Assembly (NCBI GenBank): GCA_050249835.1
Contig: JBFWPT010000015.1
Location: 6,162 to 70,161 of the forward strand
DNA from: Miltoncostaea sp050249835
Lineage (GTDB): Bacteria > Actinomycetota > Thermoleophilia > Miltoncostaeales > Miltoncostaeaceae
Length of the DNA stretch: 64,000 nucleotides
Direction: 5' to 3'
Shown here in pieces: positions 34,420-42,876 of this stretch (the stretch's first letter is position 1; each line of letters opens with the position of its first letter). The notes below the pieces were generated by a model. That model saw only the letters and a list, made by a program, of their open reading frames with translations, did no database searches and was not told the DNA's origin. A program made the position numbers and the translations under genes.

Positions 34420-37158
34420 CAGCGGGGTGATGGTGACGTCCCCGAAGGTGGCGTCCACGTGGTGGGCGATCAGCAGCAACGACCCCGTCGGCAGGTCCGA
34501 GACGCCCTCCACCTGCATGGCCCACGCCCCCGGCTCCGGATCCGACGCCCGCCAGGCCTTGAACTGGTACAGCCCGTGACCCGACGGCTGCGTCGTCACC
34601 CGGTACTTGAACAGGTACGGCACGCCCACCTCGAACGCCGCCGCGCTGGTCCGCCGCGGCTCACCCTCCGCCTGCAGCTCGTACCGCTCCGGCCCGCCCG
34701 GACGCCACCGGTACGCCACGTAGGCCCCCGCCGGGAAGAACCCCGCGCGCGGCTGCTCGGCGCCCTCGGCCGTGTGACCCTGCCACCGGTTGAACAGCCC
34801 GATCGCCGCGCCGTTGCTGAAGAAGTTGTTCCCGCCGGCGTGGTCCACCGAGTGCACCGTCACCGGCACCGTCGCCTCGTAGTCGTCCCAGCCACGGTCG
34901 CCCACCGCGATCAGGCGGTCGTAGTCGACCTCAACCGTCCGCGCGCCGCCCGCCGTCAGCTGCCACTTGCCGTCCACCACCTGCGACACCTGCTGGAGGC
35001 TCGACGCCGCGCCCCAGTCCACCAGCGACGGCAGCGGCCACGACAGGCCCGCCGAGTAGGTCACCGTCACCGTCCGGGTCGCCACGGCGCCCGTCCCGTC
35101 GGTCGCCCGGATGACCACCTGGTTCGCGCCCGCCGACAGGGACGCCACCGGGATCTCCGCGTTGAAGTCCCCCTGCCGCGCCAGCCGCCGGTCGTCCGGC
35201 CCGCGGCTCAAGGCCTGCTGCGCCCCGCCGTTCAGGGCGTACGTCAGGCCCGACACCCCATCGGGATCCGACACGTTCCCCAGCACGTTCACGAAGTCCT
35301 GCGCCACGCCCGGCGACCCCACCACCTGCGAGTCCCCGTACCAGAGATCGATCACGGGCGGCTGCGCCACCCCGTCCGTGGTGACCACGACGTCGGCCGA
35401 GGTCCCGGTGCGGGCGCCGGAGTCCGCGGACACCGCGCGGAAGACGTAGGCGGTCGCCGGGTCGAGGCCGCCGACGGTCACGGAGTGCGATGTCCCGGTG
35501 CCGCCGCCGGCCACCTGGCCGAGCTCCAGCGCGGCCGTCCGCCCGTAGCGCACCGCGCGGCTCGCGCTCTCGTCGGTGGCCCAGGTCAGCGTCACGGAGC
35601 TCGCGGTCGCGCTCGTGCGGACGCGGTGGACGAAGGGCGCGAGCGTGTCCGTCGCGGGCCCGGCGTCCTCGCCGGCGATCGGCGCCTGGACGCTCTGCAT
35701 GTAGTCGGCGATCGCGGTGTGGGCGGGAGCCGTGCCCGCCGTCGAGGCGTTCTGGTTGGAGGCGTGGATCCCCGCCCGGGTGGCGCTGATCGCGTAGGTG
35801 AAGCGGGCCGTCTGCGTCCAGGTGCCGCCGTCGCGCGAGTACTCCTGGGTCCAGGTGTCCCCCTGGCGCGAGACCCGCAGCCACCCGGGCGCGCCGGAGG
35901 CCACCGAGACGTCGGCCCGGGTCACCAGGCTGCCGCCCGAGATGGTCCCCGCATACGCCCGCGTGCCGCTGCCGTCGTGGTAGACCTCGAAGCGGATCCA
36001 CCGCCCCGGGCCCTCCTCGACCTGGATGCCCTGGATCTGGAAGCGCTGGGTCACGGCCGAGGCGAACTTGACCTCGTAGACGAAGTCGGTGTCGGCGATC
36101 GGCTGCGTCACCCGGACGGTGCGGTTGTCCGTCGCGTCGTGCGGGGCGCCGGCGGGCGCGGTGAGGCGGATGCGCGCGTCGCCCGCGCCGGCGCCCTCGA
36201 TCCGCACGTCGCCGGTCCCGAGGGGATCGGAGAAGGCCCAGGTGGCCCTGTCCAGGTTGGGGCGGTTGAAGTCGTCGGCGACCAGGCCGGACGCGTCGGT
36301 CCCGGGGGCCGGGCCGGGCTTCGGCGCGGGCGCCGGAGGGGCCGCCACCGCGCCGACGGCCGGGACGGTGATGGTCCCGCGGCGCAGGTCGCGGGGGCCG
36401 ATGCCGGACTCCAGGTGCCGGACGATCGTGTTGAGGCGCCGGATCGCGGCCTGCCCGATGCGCTGGTTGGTGCGGAGCTGCGCGGCCGAGAGCCGCACGG
36501 CCGCGCCGGGCTTCGCGGCCGTGCGCGCCGGCGGCGCCGCGCTCGTGGCCGGGGGTGTCGCCGGGGCGGTCGCCGAGACGATGACGAGGCCGGCCGCCAG
36601 CCGGTCGCCGGACACCGCGCCGGCGCGCAGGTCCGCGCCCGTGAGGCCCGCCTCCAGGCGGGCGGCGAGGGCGTTCGCGCGGCGCACGGCGGCGGCGGCG
36701 ATGCGCTGGTTGACGCGGAGTTGGCGGGCCGAGAGCACGATCCGGCCACCCGGGCGGGACGAGGCCGGGGGGACGACGATCGGCCGCGGCGAGGGCGGCG
36801 CCGGTGCGCCGGCCGTCGCGCCCGTGCCCGTCACGATGCCCGGCCCGAGCAGGTCCGCGGTCACGGCGCCGCCGCACAGGTCGCCGGCGACGAGCCCGGC
36901 GTCCAGCCAGCGCTCGATCGCGTCCGCGCGCCGCAGGGCCGCCGCGTAGATCTTCTGGTTGATCCGGAGCTGCGCCTCGCTGAGCTGGGGGGCACGGGTC
37001 GCGCGGGGCGCAGGCGGCTCGGGGGCCGGCGCGAGGCACACCGCCCCGTCGCGCACCTGGGTCGCGGGCGCCGCCGTCGCGGCGGCCGGCACGAGGGCGG
37101 CGACGGCCAGGACGGCCGTCGTGGCCGCGGTGCGGAGGCGGTGGCGTGCGGGGCTCAT
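34417..37158 (-). CDS. Large secreted protein: three NQRI repeats, ConA-like, FN3 and C-terminal LamG-like domains
   Basis: In this 913-aa protein, a signal peptide (ending ATAAPA) is followed by three NQRI repeats at residues 59-108, 142-191 and 223-267. Cys 41 and Cys 95 bracket the first, as in the 613-aa protein. Next come a ConA-like module (DDFNRPNLDRATWAFSDP, about 295-500), an FN3/purple-acid-phosphatase-N-like domain (VTLTWATDESASRAVRYGR, about 520-600), a short cadherin/Ig-like part (NVSDPDGVSGLTYALNGG) and a C-terminal LamG-like domain (DDYEATVPVTVHSVD ... FKAWRASDPEPGAW). The whole C-terminal half is paralogous to the 1449-aa protein downstream. ATG 37158 is leaderless. It is probably an extracellular glycan-binding or matrix protein. 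Confidence 0.85.
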   Translation of the reverse strand: MSPARHRLRTAATTAVLAVAALVPAAATAAPATQVRDGAVCLAPAPEPPAPRATRAPQLSEAQLRINQKIYAAALRRADAIERWLDAGLVAGDLCGGAVTADLLGPGIVTGTGATAGAPAPPSPRPIVVPPASSRPGGRIVLSARQLRVNQRIAAAAVRRANALAARLEAGLTGADLRAGAVSGDRLAAGLVIVSATAPATPPATSAAPPARTAAKPGAAVRLSAAQLRTNQRIGQAAIRRLNTIVRHLESGIGPRDLRRGTITVPAVGAVAAPPAPAPKPGPAPGTDASGLVADDFNRPNLDRATWAFSDPLGTGDVRIEGAGAGDARIRLTAPAGAPHDATDNRTVRVTQPIADTDFVYEVKFASAVTQRFQIQGIQVEEGPGRWIRFEVYHDGSGTRAYAGTISGGSLVTRADVSVASGAPGWLRVSRQGDTWTQEYSRDGGTWTQTARFTYAISATRAGIHASNQNASTAGTAPAHTAIADYMQSVQAPIAGEDAGPATDTLAPFVHRVRTSATASSVTLTWATDESASRAVRYGRTAALELGQVAGGGTGTSHSVTVGGLDPATAYVFRAVSADSGARTGTSADVVVTTDGVAQPPVIDLWYGDSQVVGSPGVAQDFVNVLGNVSDPDGVSGLTYALNGGAQQALSRGPDDRRLARQGDFNAEIPVASLSAGANQVVIRATDGTGAVATRTVTVTYSAGLSWPLPSLVDWGAASSLQQVSQVVDGKWQLTAGGARTVEVDYDRLIAVGDRGWDDYEATVPVTVHSVDHAGGNNFFSNGAAIGLFNRWQGHTAEGAEQPRAGFFPAGAYVAYRWRPGGPERYELQAEGEPRRTSAAAFEVGVPYLFKYRVTTQPSGHGLYQFKAWRASDPEPGAWAMQVEGVSDLPTGSLLLIAHHVDATFGDVTITPL
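36358..36984 (-). repeat. Three protein repeats of about 81-83 aa with NQRI core (second set)
   Basis: Residues 59-108, 142-191 and 223-267 of the 913-aa protein: QLRINQKI, QLRVNQRI and QLRTNQRI cores, each followed by an AAxRR helix, a (L/I)xxGL/GI turn and DLxxG. The start-to-start spacing (83 and 81 residues) equals that of the set at 9886-10548. Confidence 0.8.
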
Positions 37159-37164
37159 GAGACG

Positions 37165-37170
37165 AGGGTA
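37165..37170 (-). promoter_or_regulatory. -10 element of a leaderless promoter (913-aa secreted protein)
   Basis: TACCCT on the minus strand, 6 nt before ATG 37158; it supports that ATG over the in-frame ATG 21 nt upstream. Confidence 0.5.
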
Positions 37171-37242
37171 GTGCGGCATCCGCGGACCGCGGCTAGACGT
37201 TCGGCCAGCCCGGTTCCCGCGCGACCCGGGTGTCGCCGGCGG

Positions 37243-40200
37243 CTACAGCGGGTTCACGGTGAGGTCGCCGAAGGTCACGTCGGCGTGGTGGGCGATCAGC
37301 AGCACCGACCCCGAGGCCAGGTCGCTGGTGCCCTCCATCTGGTAGTTCCAGCCCGTCGGCTCCGGATCGGACGCCCGCCAGGCACGGAACTGGTACAGGC
37401 CGTGGCCGTTCGGCTGGGTGGTGACCCGGAACTTGAAGAGATGCGGCACCCCCAGGGACATCTGGGCGCTGGAGGTCTTGATCGGCTCGCCCTCCACCGT
37501 CCCCTCGAAGCGCTCGGCGCCGTTGGGGCGCCACCGGTACCAGGAGTACGCCCCCACCGGGAAGAAGCCGCGCCGCGGCTGCTCGGCGGCGACGGCGGTG
37601 TGCCCCTGCCAGCGGAGGCCCAGGCCGACCGCCGGCCCATTGCTGGGGAACGGATAGCCGTTGGCGGTGTCGACCGAGTGGACGGTCACCGGCACGGTCA
37701 CCTCGTAGTCGGTCCAGCTCAGGTCGCCGATGGCCAGCAGGCGGTCGTACTCGATCTCGACCGGCCGCGGCCCGGCGGAGGTGAGCTGCCACTTGCCGTC
37801 CACGACCTGGGCGGCCTGCTGCAGGTTGGACACCGAGCCCCAGTCCACCGACAGCGGCATCGGCCAGGTGGCTCCCGACGTGCGGTTCACCGTCACCGTG
37901 CGGGTGCTCACCGCACCCGCGCCGTCGGTGGCCCGCAACACGACCTGGTTCGCGCCCGTCTGCAGCTGGGTGAACGGGATCTCCGCGTTGAAGTCACCCG
38001 GATAGGCGAGGCGCCGGTCGTCCGGGCCGCGGCTCAGCGACTGCTGGGGCCCGCCGTTCAGGGAGTACGTCAGCGACGTGATCCCATCGGGATCCGACAC
38101 GTTCCCCACCACGTTCGCGAACACCTGCGCCCGCCCCGGGCTGCCGAAGCTCTGCGAGTCCCCGTGCCACACGTCGATGACCGGGGCTCCCGGGACGGTC
38201 CCGCCGCCCGTCGCGGCCGTGAACGTCGAGGACGTCGCCTGCCGGCCCCCGGAGTCCGTGGAGACGACGCGGAGGTGGTACGTCTGCCCCGCCTGGAGGC
38301 CCGTGAGGTTCACCTGGTGGGAGGTCGACGAACCGGCGTGCGGCACCGTGCCGAGCTCCAGGGCCGGCGTAAGCCCGTACCGCACGGAGCCGGTCGCGCT
38401 CTCGTCCGTCGCCCAGGTCACGCCGATCGACGTCTGCGCGGGGGCCGTCTGCACGTTGTGCACGAGGGGCGGGAGGGTGTCCGCCGGTGCCCCGGCATCC
38501 TCGGACGGGAACGGCCCGGCCGCGGCGCGGAAGTAGTCGACCACGGCGGTGTGCGCGGGCGCGCTGCCGGCGCCGGAGGCGTTGTGGTTCGCGCCGTACA
38601 CGCCGACCGCCGACACGGTCAGCGTGTGGCTGAAGACGGCGTCCGTCGTCCAGTTCTGCCCGTCGTAGGAGTGGCTCTGGGTCCACGAGTTGCCCTGGCG
38701 CACGACGCGCATCCACACGGGCGCCCCGGCGGCGATGGCCGTGTTGCCGCGCGTCGTCAGCACGCTGTTCGCGATCGTGCCCGCGTAGACGCGCGCGGAG
38801 GAGCCGTCGTGGAACAGCTCGAAGCGCATCCAGTTGCCGGCGCCCTGATGGACCAGGATCCCCTGCATCTGGTACCGGGCGACGACGGCCGAGTCGAACT
38901 TGGCCTCGAGGGTGAGGTCGGTGTTCGCGGCCGGCTGGGTCACCCGGACGGTCGAGTTCTGGGGGGTGTCGTGCGAGGCGCCGGCGGGCACCGCGAGGCG
39001 CAGGCGGGCGTCACCGGAGCCGGCGCCCTCGATCCGGACCGTGCCGCCCCCGACGGGGTCCGCGAAGGTCCAGATGCCCGTCTTCAGGTTGGGCGTGTTG
39101 AAGTCGTCGGGGTCGATGCCGGAGGGATCAGGCGGCGGGGTGTCGTCGTCGGTGGTGAACGTCGCGTCCGCCGTGCTCGACGGGGCGCCCTCACCATCCG
39201 CCGAGGTCACCCGGAAGTGGTACGTCGTCCCCGCCGCCAGGCCCGTCAGCGTCCGCGAATGCGACGTCACCAACGCACCCGACGACGACTGGCCCCCATA
39301 CGCGGCCGTCAGGCCGTAATCCACCCGCGAGGTCGCCGGCTCATCCGTCGACCACGTCACCGTCGCCGACGTCTCACCCGCATCCACCTGCACACCCGAG
39401 ATCACCGGCGGCACGTTCCCCGGCCCATCCGGCTCGAACGTCGCCGTCACCGACGCCGACGGCCCATCGACCACCACCGACCCCGGGTTCGCCGACCCCG
39501 ACAGGTCACCCGACCAGCCCGCGAACTCCCACCCCGACGCCGGCACCGCCGTCACACCCACAGTCGAACCACACGCATACGGACCCGACGCCGGCGACCG
39601 CGTCACCGACCCCTGACCCACCACCGCCGTCGACACCGACCCCTGCCCCGCCGGCGAACCACCATCCTCCGACCCGATCGGATCGGCCAGGTTCTCGAAG
39701 AAGTCCACCACCGCCGTGTGCGCCGCCGCCGTCCCCGCACCCGACACATCATGATTCGCCGCGAACACACCCACCGACGCCACCGACGTGGCGAAGGTGA
39801 AGGACCCGGCCTTCGACCAGCTCGAGCCGTTGGTGGAGGTGTTGAGCGTCCACGTGTTGCCGGCGCGGGTCACGCGCACCCAGATGGGCGACGCCGTGCC
39901 GATCGTCTTGTTGATCCGGGTCGCCGCCGATCCCCCGTTGACCGACGCCGCGAAGGCCCGGAGGCTGCTGCCGTCGTGGAAGACGTCGAAGCGGAGCCAG
40001 GTGCCCGCGTTCTGCTCGACGAGGATGCCCTGGGTCTGGTTCTTGACCGTCGGCGCCGCGGCGAACTTGGCGACGAGGTCCAGGTCGCCGTTCGGCGCCG
40101 GCTGCACGATCCGCAGGGAGCGGTTGGTGGGCGTCCAGGGGTTGTGCGACGTCCCGGCCGGCACGGTCAGGCGGATGGCCGCGCCCGGCCCACCGGCGCC

Positions 40201-41592
40201 CTGGATGTCCACCGTGCCGTCGCCCACGGGGTCGACCACGGACCACGGGCCGCCGGGGATGACGCAGCGGTTGAAGTCGTCCGACGCCGGCGTGACGCCG
40301 CCGGGCGGCGGGGTGTCGTCGTCGGTGGTGAACGTCGCGTCCGCCGTGCTCGACGGGGCGCCCTCACCATCCGCCGAGGTCACCCGGAAGTGGTACGTCG
40401 TCCCCGCCGCCAGGCCCGTCAGCGTCCGCGAATGCGACGTCACCAACGCACCCGACGACGACTGGCCCCCATACGCGGCCGTCAGGCCGTAATCCACCCG
40501 CGAGGTCGCCGGCTCATCCGTCGACCACGTCACCGTCGCCGACGTCTCACCCGCATCCACCTGCACACCCGAGATCACCGGCGGCACGTTCCCCGGCCCA
40601 TCCGGCTCGAACGTCGCCGTCACCGACGCCGACGGCCCATCGACCACCACCGACCCCGGGTTCGCCGACCCCGACAGGTCACCCGACCAGCCCGCGAACT
40701 CCCACCCCGACGCCGGCACCGCCGTCACACCCACAGTCGAACCACACGCATACGGACCCGACGCCGGCGACCGCGTCACCGACCCCTGACCCACCACCGC
40801 CGTCGACACCGACCCCTGCCCCGCCGGCGAACCACCATCCTCCGACCCGATCGGATCGGCCAGGTTCTCGAAGAAGTCCACCACCGCCGTGTGCGCCGCC
40901 GCCGTCCCCGCACCCGACACATCATGATTCGCCGCGAACACACCCACCGACGCCACGGTCATCGCGTGCGTGAACGAGATGTTGGTGGCCCAGCTCGTCC
41001 CGTTGAACGAGTAGCGCTGCGTCCAGGTGGATCCCTGTCGGCTGACCTCCATCCACAGCGGGGTGCCCGAGGCGATGGGCTTGTTCGCGCGGCTCGTGGA
41101 CGCGCCGTTGACGGTCGTCGCCGCGAAGGCCCGCACGCCGGAGCCGTTGTGGTGCACGTCGAAGCGGACCCAGTTGCCTGCGTCCTGCTCGACCACGATG
41201 CCCTGGGTCTGGTTCTTCACCGCCACCGCGGAGGCGAACTTGACCCGGTAGACGAAGTCGCCGTTGTCGGCCGCCTGCACGACCCGCACCGACGGGTTGG
41301 TGCCCCAGACGTTGTGCGACTGCCCGGCCGGCACGGTCAGGGCGAGGCGCGCGTCCCCGCCGGCGCCCACGATGTCGGCCGACCCGCCACCGAGCGGGTC
41401 GACGAACTGCCACGACCCCCCGGGGACGACGCAGCGGTTGAAGTCGTCCGACGACGGCGCGCCGAGGGCGGTGGCGGAGGCCACCACCAGGAGCGCTGCG
41501 CATCCGGCGATCGCTGACGCGAACCGCCGACCGATCCGACCACCGAGCACCCGCACGCCTCTCCTCGCCGTGCCGCCCACCGCGGGCGGCAT
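37243..41592 (-). CDS. Giant mosaic secreted protein (ConA-like, InlB-like, FN3, LamG-like modules)
   Basis: In this 1449-aa protein, the signal peptide is followed by two near-identical units offset by 391 residues. Each unit is ConA-like (DDFNRCV(V/I)PGG), a divergent InlB-type repeat (AVPASGWEFAGWSGDLSGSANPGS) and FN3 (SATVTWSTDEPATSRVDYG). A third ConA-like domain follows (about 825-1030), then FN3 and the same C-terminal LamG-like half as the 913-aa neighbour (DVWHGDSQSFGSPGRAQVF onward). There is no LPXTG or membrane anchor, so it is probably released or bound through glycan. The 653-bp repeats inside it are identical in DNA and have distinctly different codon use (GGT, TAT, CAT, AAT codons) from the rest. 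ATG 41592 lies 9 nt after TACGCT. Confidence 0.87.
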   Translation of the reverse strand: MPPAVGGTARRGVRVLGGRIGRRFASAIAGCAALLVVASATALGAPSSDDFNRCVVPGGSWQFVDPLGGGSADIVGAGGDARLALTVPAGQSHNVWGTNPSVRVVQAADNGDFVYRVKFASAVAVKNQTQGIVVEQDAGNWVRFDVHHNGSGVRAFAATTVNGASTSRANKPIASGTPLWMEVSRQGSTWTQRYSFNGTSWATNISFTHAMTVASVGVFAANHDVSGAGTAAAHTAVVDFFENLADPIGSEDGGSPAGQGSVSTAVVGQGSVTRSPASGPYACGSTVGVTAVPASGWEFAGWSGDLSGSANPGSVVVDGPSASVTATFEPDGPGNVPPVISGVQVDAGETSATVTWSTDEPATSRVDYGLTAAYGGQSSSGALVTSHSRTLTGLAAGTTYHFRVTSADGEGAPSSTADATFTTDDDTPPPGGVTPASDDFNRCVIPGGPWSVVDPVGDGTVDIQGAGGPGAAIRLTVPAGTSHNPWTPTNRSLRIVQPAPNGDLDLVAKFAAAPTVKNQTQGILVEQNAGTWLRFDVFHDGSSLRAFAASVNGGSAATRINKTIGTASPIWVRVTRAGNTWTLNTSTNGSSWSKAGSFTFATSVASVGVFAANHDVSGAGTAAAHTAVVDFFENLADPIGSEDGGSPAGQGSVSTAVVGQGSVTRSPASGPYACGSTVGVTAVPASGWEFAGWSGDLSGSANPGSVVVDGPSASVTATFEPDGPGNVPPVISGVQVDAGETSATVTWSTDEPATSRVDYGLTAAYGGQSSSGALVTSHSRTLTGLAAGTTYHFRVTSADGEGAPSSTADATFTTDDDTPPPDPSGIDPDDFNTPNLKTGIWTFADPVGGGTVRIEGAGSGDARLRLAVPAGASHDTPQNSTVRVTQPAANTDLTLEAKFDSAVVARYQMQGILVHQGAGNWMRFELFHDGSSARVYAGTIANSVLTTRGNTAIAAGAPVWMRVVRQGNSWTQSHSYDGQNWTTDAVFSHTLTVSAVGVYGANHNASGAGSAPAHTAVVDYFRAAAGPFPSEDAGAPADTLPPLVHNVQTAPAQTSIGVTWATDESATGSVRYGLTPALELGTVPHAGSSTSHQVNLTGLQAGQTYHLRVVSTDSGGRQATSSTFTAATGGGTVPGAPVIDVWHGDSQSFGSPGRAQVFANVVGNVSDPDGITSLTYSLNGGPQQSLSRGPDDRRLAYPGDFNAEIPFTQLQTGANQVVLRATDGAGAVSTRTVTVNRTSGATWPMPLSVDWGSVSNLQQAAQVVDGKWQLTSAGPRPVEIEYDRLLAIGDLSWTDYEVTVPVTVHSVDTANGYPFPSNGPAVGLGLRWQGHTAVAAEQPRRGFFPVGAYSWYRWRPNGAERFEGTVEGEPIKTSSAQMSLGVPHLFKFRVTTQPNGHGLYQFRAWRASDPEPTGWNYQMEGTSDLASGSVLLIAHHADVTFGDLTVNPL
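39131..39783 (-). repeat. 653-bp direct repeat, downstream copy
   Basis: By eye identical, base for base, to 40304-40956 (offset 1173 nt = 391 codons, in frame). It covers the end of one ConA-like domain, the InlB-like repeat and the FN3 domain (protein residues 604-821). Confidence 0.9.
40304..40956 (-). repeat. 653-bp direct repeat, upstream copy
   Basis: Matches 39131-39783; encodes residues 213-430. Identity stops abruptly at both ends: after the shared CAC at 40956 the flanks read GGTC here and CGAC in the other copy. Confidence 0.9.
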
Positions 41593-41601
41593 ACGGGTTC
41601 G

Positions 41602-41607
41602 AGCGTA
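41602..41607 (-). promoter_or_regulatory. Possible -10 element of the 1449-aa secreted-protein gene
   Basis: TACGCT on the minus strand, 9 nt before ATG 41592, slightly longer than the 6-8 nt at other leaderless starts here. Confidence 0.35.
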
Positions 41608-41649
41608 GATCAGGCTCCCGGGACCGGACGCCCCCCGCGCGTATAGCTC

Positions 41650-41809
41650 AGCCTGAATCCGTTGGAGCTCGTGGATGCGGGGCGTGAAAGCGCCGCGTCA
41701 GGCGGGATTCGGCGTCGCACCGCGAGGGTGACCCCTGCGGTCGCGCCGAATCCCGCATGGCGTGAGCGATTTCGCGCATCCGCGCCGCGAGATACGACGG
41801 ATTCAGGCT
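41650..41809. repeat. 160-nt long imperfect palindrome with perfect 13-bp ends (MITE-like or structured RNA)
   Basis: The outer arms AGCCTGAATCCGT (41650-41662) and ACGGATTCAGGCT (41797-41809) are perfect inverted repeats. Inner arms at 41702-41714 and 41744-41756 are another perfect 13-bp pair. The sequence between outer and inner arms also pairs with a few bulges. The loop (41715-41743) contains ACCGC/GCGGT and GGGT/ACCC. TCA flanks both ends as a possible 3-bp target duplication. It fills most of the 248-nt gap between two minus-strand genes; no coding sequence is seen. It could be a mobile miniature element, a strong terminator for the SDR operon, or both. Confidence 0.7.
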
Positions 41810-41840
41810 CAGGCCGCGGCGAAGGGGCGGTCGGCGGGCG

Positions 41841-42863
41841 TCAGACCCAGCGCAGCTCCGCGTCGAGGCGGCCGGCCTCGCGGTGGTTCAGCACGGTCCG
41901 GATCCGGAGGTAGCGGGAGGACAGGAACTCCTCCTCGGTGAGGCCGTGCTCGCGGTAGGCGTCGTACAGCTCCTCGACGCCGCGGCGCACGGTCCACTGC
42001 GGCTGGAAGGCCGGCAGCTCCTGCGCGATGCGGGAGAAGTCGACCCGGTAGTTGCGCAGGTCGGGGCCCGCGCCCGGCGCGTACTCCACCTCGGAGCCCG
42101 GCACGACCTCCTGGACGATCTCGGCCACCTCGCGCACCCGGTAGTTCTCGGCGGTGGCGCCGACGTTGAAGGCGCGGTCGTGGACCACCTCGCGGGGCGC
42201 GTCGAGGGCGGCCGCGAAGGCGCGGGAGATGTCCTCGATGTGCACCAGCGGGCGCCACGGCATGCCGTCGCTCTTGATGAGCACCTTGCCGGTGGTGAAG
42301 GCGTGCCCGACGAGGTTGTTGACCACGAGGTCGGCGCGCAGGCTCGGCGAGACGCCGTAGGCCGTCGCGTTGCGCAGGTAGACCGGGCTGAAGTCGTCGT
42401 CCGCCAGCCGCGTGAGGTCGAGCTCCACCTTGATCTTGGACTCGCCGTACGGCGTGATCGGGTTGAAGGCGGCCTCCTCGGTGAGGTGCTCGTCGCCGGC
42501 CGCGCCGTAGAGGCTGCAGGACGACGAGAAGAGGAAGCGCCCGACCCCGGCCTCCTTGGAGAGCTCGGCGAGCCGGACCGTGGCGAGGTGGTTGATGTCG
42601 TAGGTGAGGTGCGGGCTGAGGTCGCCGAGGGCGTCGTTGGAGAGCGCGGCCAGGCAGGCCACGGCGTCGAACCCGCGCAGGTCGTCGGCGGTCACGTCGC
42701 GCAGGTCGCGCCGGATGACCGGGGTGCGGTCCGAGCAGTCGGAGAAGTCGCAGCCCTCGTAGAAGTACGTGTCGAGGCCCACGACGTCGTGACCGGCCTC
42801 CTGGAGCAGCGGGACCATGACCTGCCCGATGTATCCGTTGTGGCCCGTGACCAGCACCTTCAT
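41841..42863 (-). CDS. NAD-dependent sugar epimerase/dehydratase (extended SDR)
   Basis: This 340-aa protein has the Rossmann motif GHNGYIGQVM (GxxGxxG, residues 7-13) and an FSSSCSLYG Ser-rich catalytic segment. The Tyr-Lys pair is in PYGESK, and RPLVHIEDISRAF is the typical sugar-nucleotide epimerase signature. It would act on a nucleotide-diphosphate sugar, presumably the product of the cytidylyltransferase in the same operon. It could epimerise at C4 or dehydrate; this cannot be told. A GAGGGGG-like site precedes ATG 42863, 13 nt after the PIG-L gene. It is the last gene of the sugar operon before the long palindrome. Confidence 0.88.
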   Translation of the reverse strand: MKVLVTGHNGYIGQVMVPLLQEAGHDVVGLDTYFYEGCDFSDCSDRTPVIRRDLRDVTADDLRGFDAVACLAALSNDALGDLSPHLTYDINHLATVRLAELSKEAGVGRFLFSSSCSLYGAAGDEHLTEEAAFNPITPYGESKIKVELDLTRLADDDFSPVYLRNATAYGVSPSLRADLVVNNLVGHAFTTGKVLIKSDGMPWRPLVHIEDISRAFAAALDAPREVVHDRAFNVGATAENYRVREVAEIVQEVVPGSEVEYAPGAGPDLRNYRVDFSRIAQELPAFQPQWTVRRGVEELYDAYREHGLTEEEFLSSRYLRIRTVLNHREAGRLDAELRWV

Positions 42864-42876
42864 CCGTCCAACCCCC

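Noticed and set aside
33763..41517. A 2584-codon open frame on the plus strand across the two giant secreted-protein genes
   Set aside because: It is antisense to two proteins with clear signal peptides and domains. Its translation is a low-complexity Arg/Gly/His/Val string. Long spurious frames are expected opposite GC-rich, C/G-ending codons.
41644..41670. tRNA-like TAGCTCAG followed by GGAGC, resembling a D-arm
   Set aside because: No anticodon stem, T-arm (GTTCGANNC) or acceptor complement follows at tRNA distance; the segment belongs to the long palindrome.
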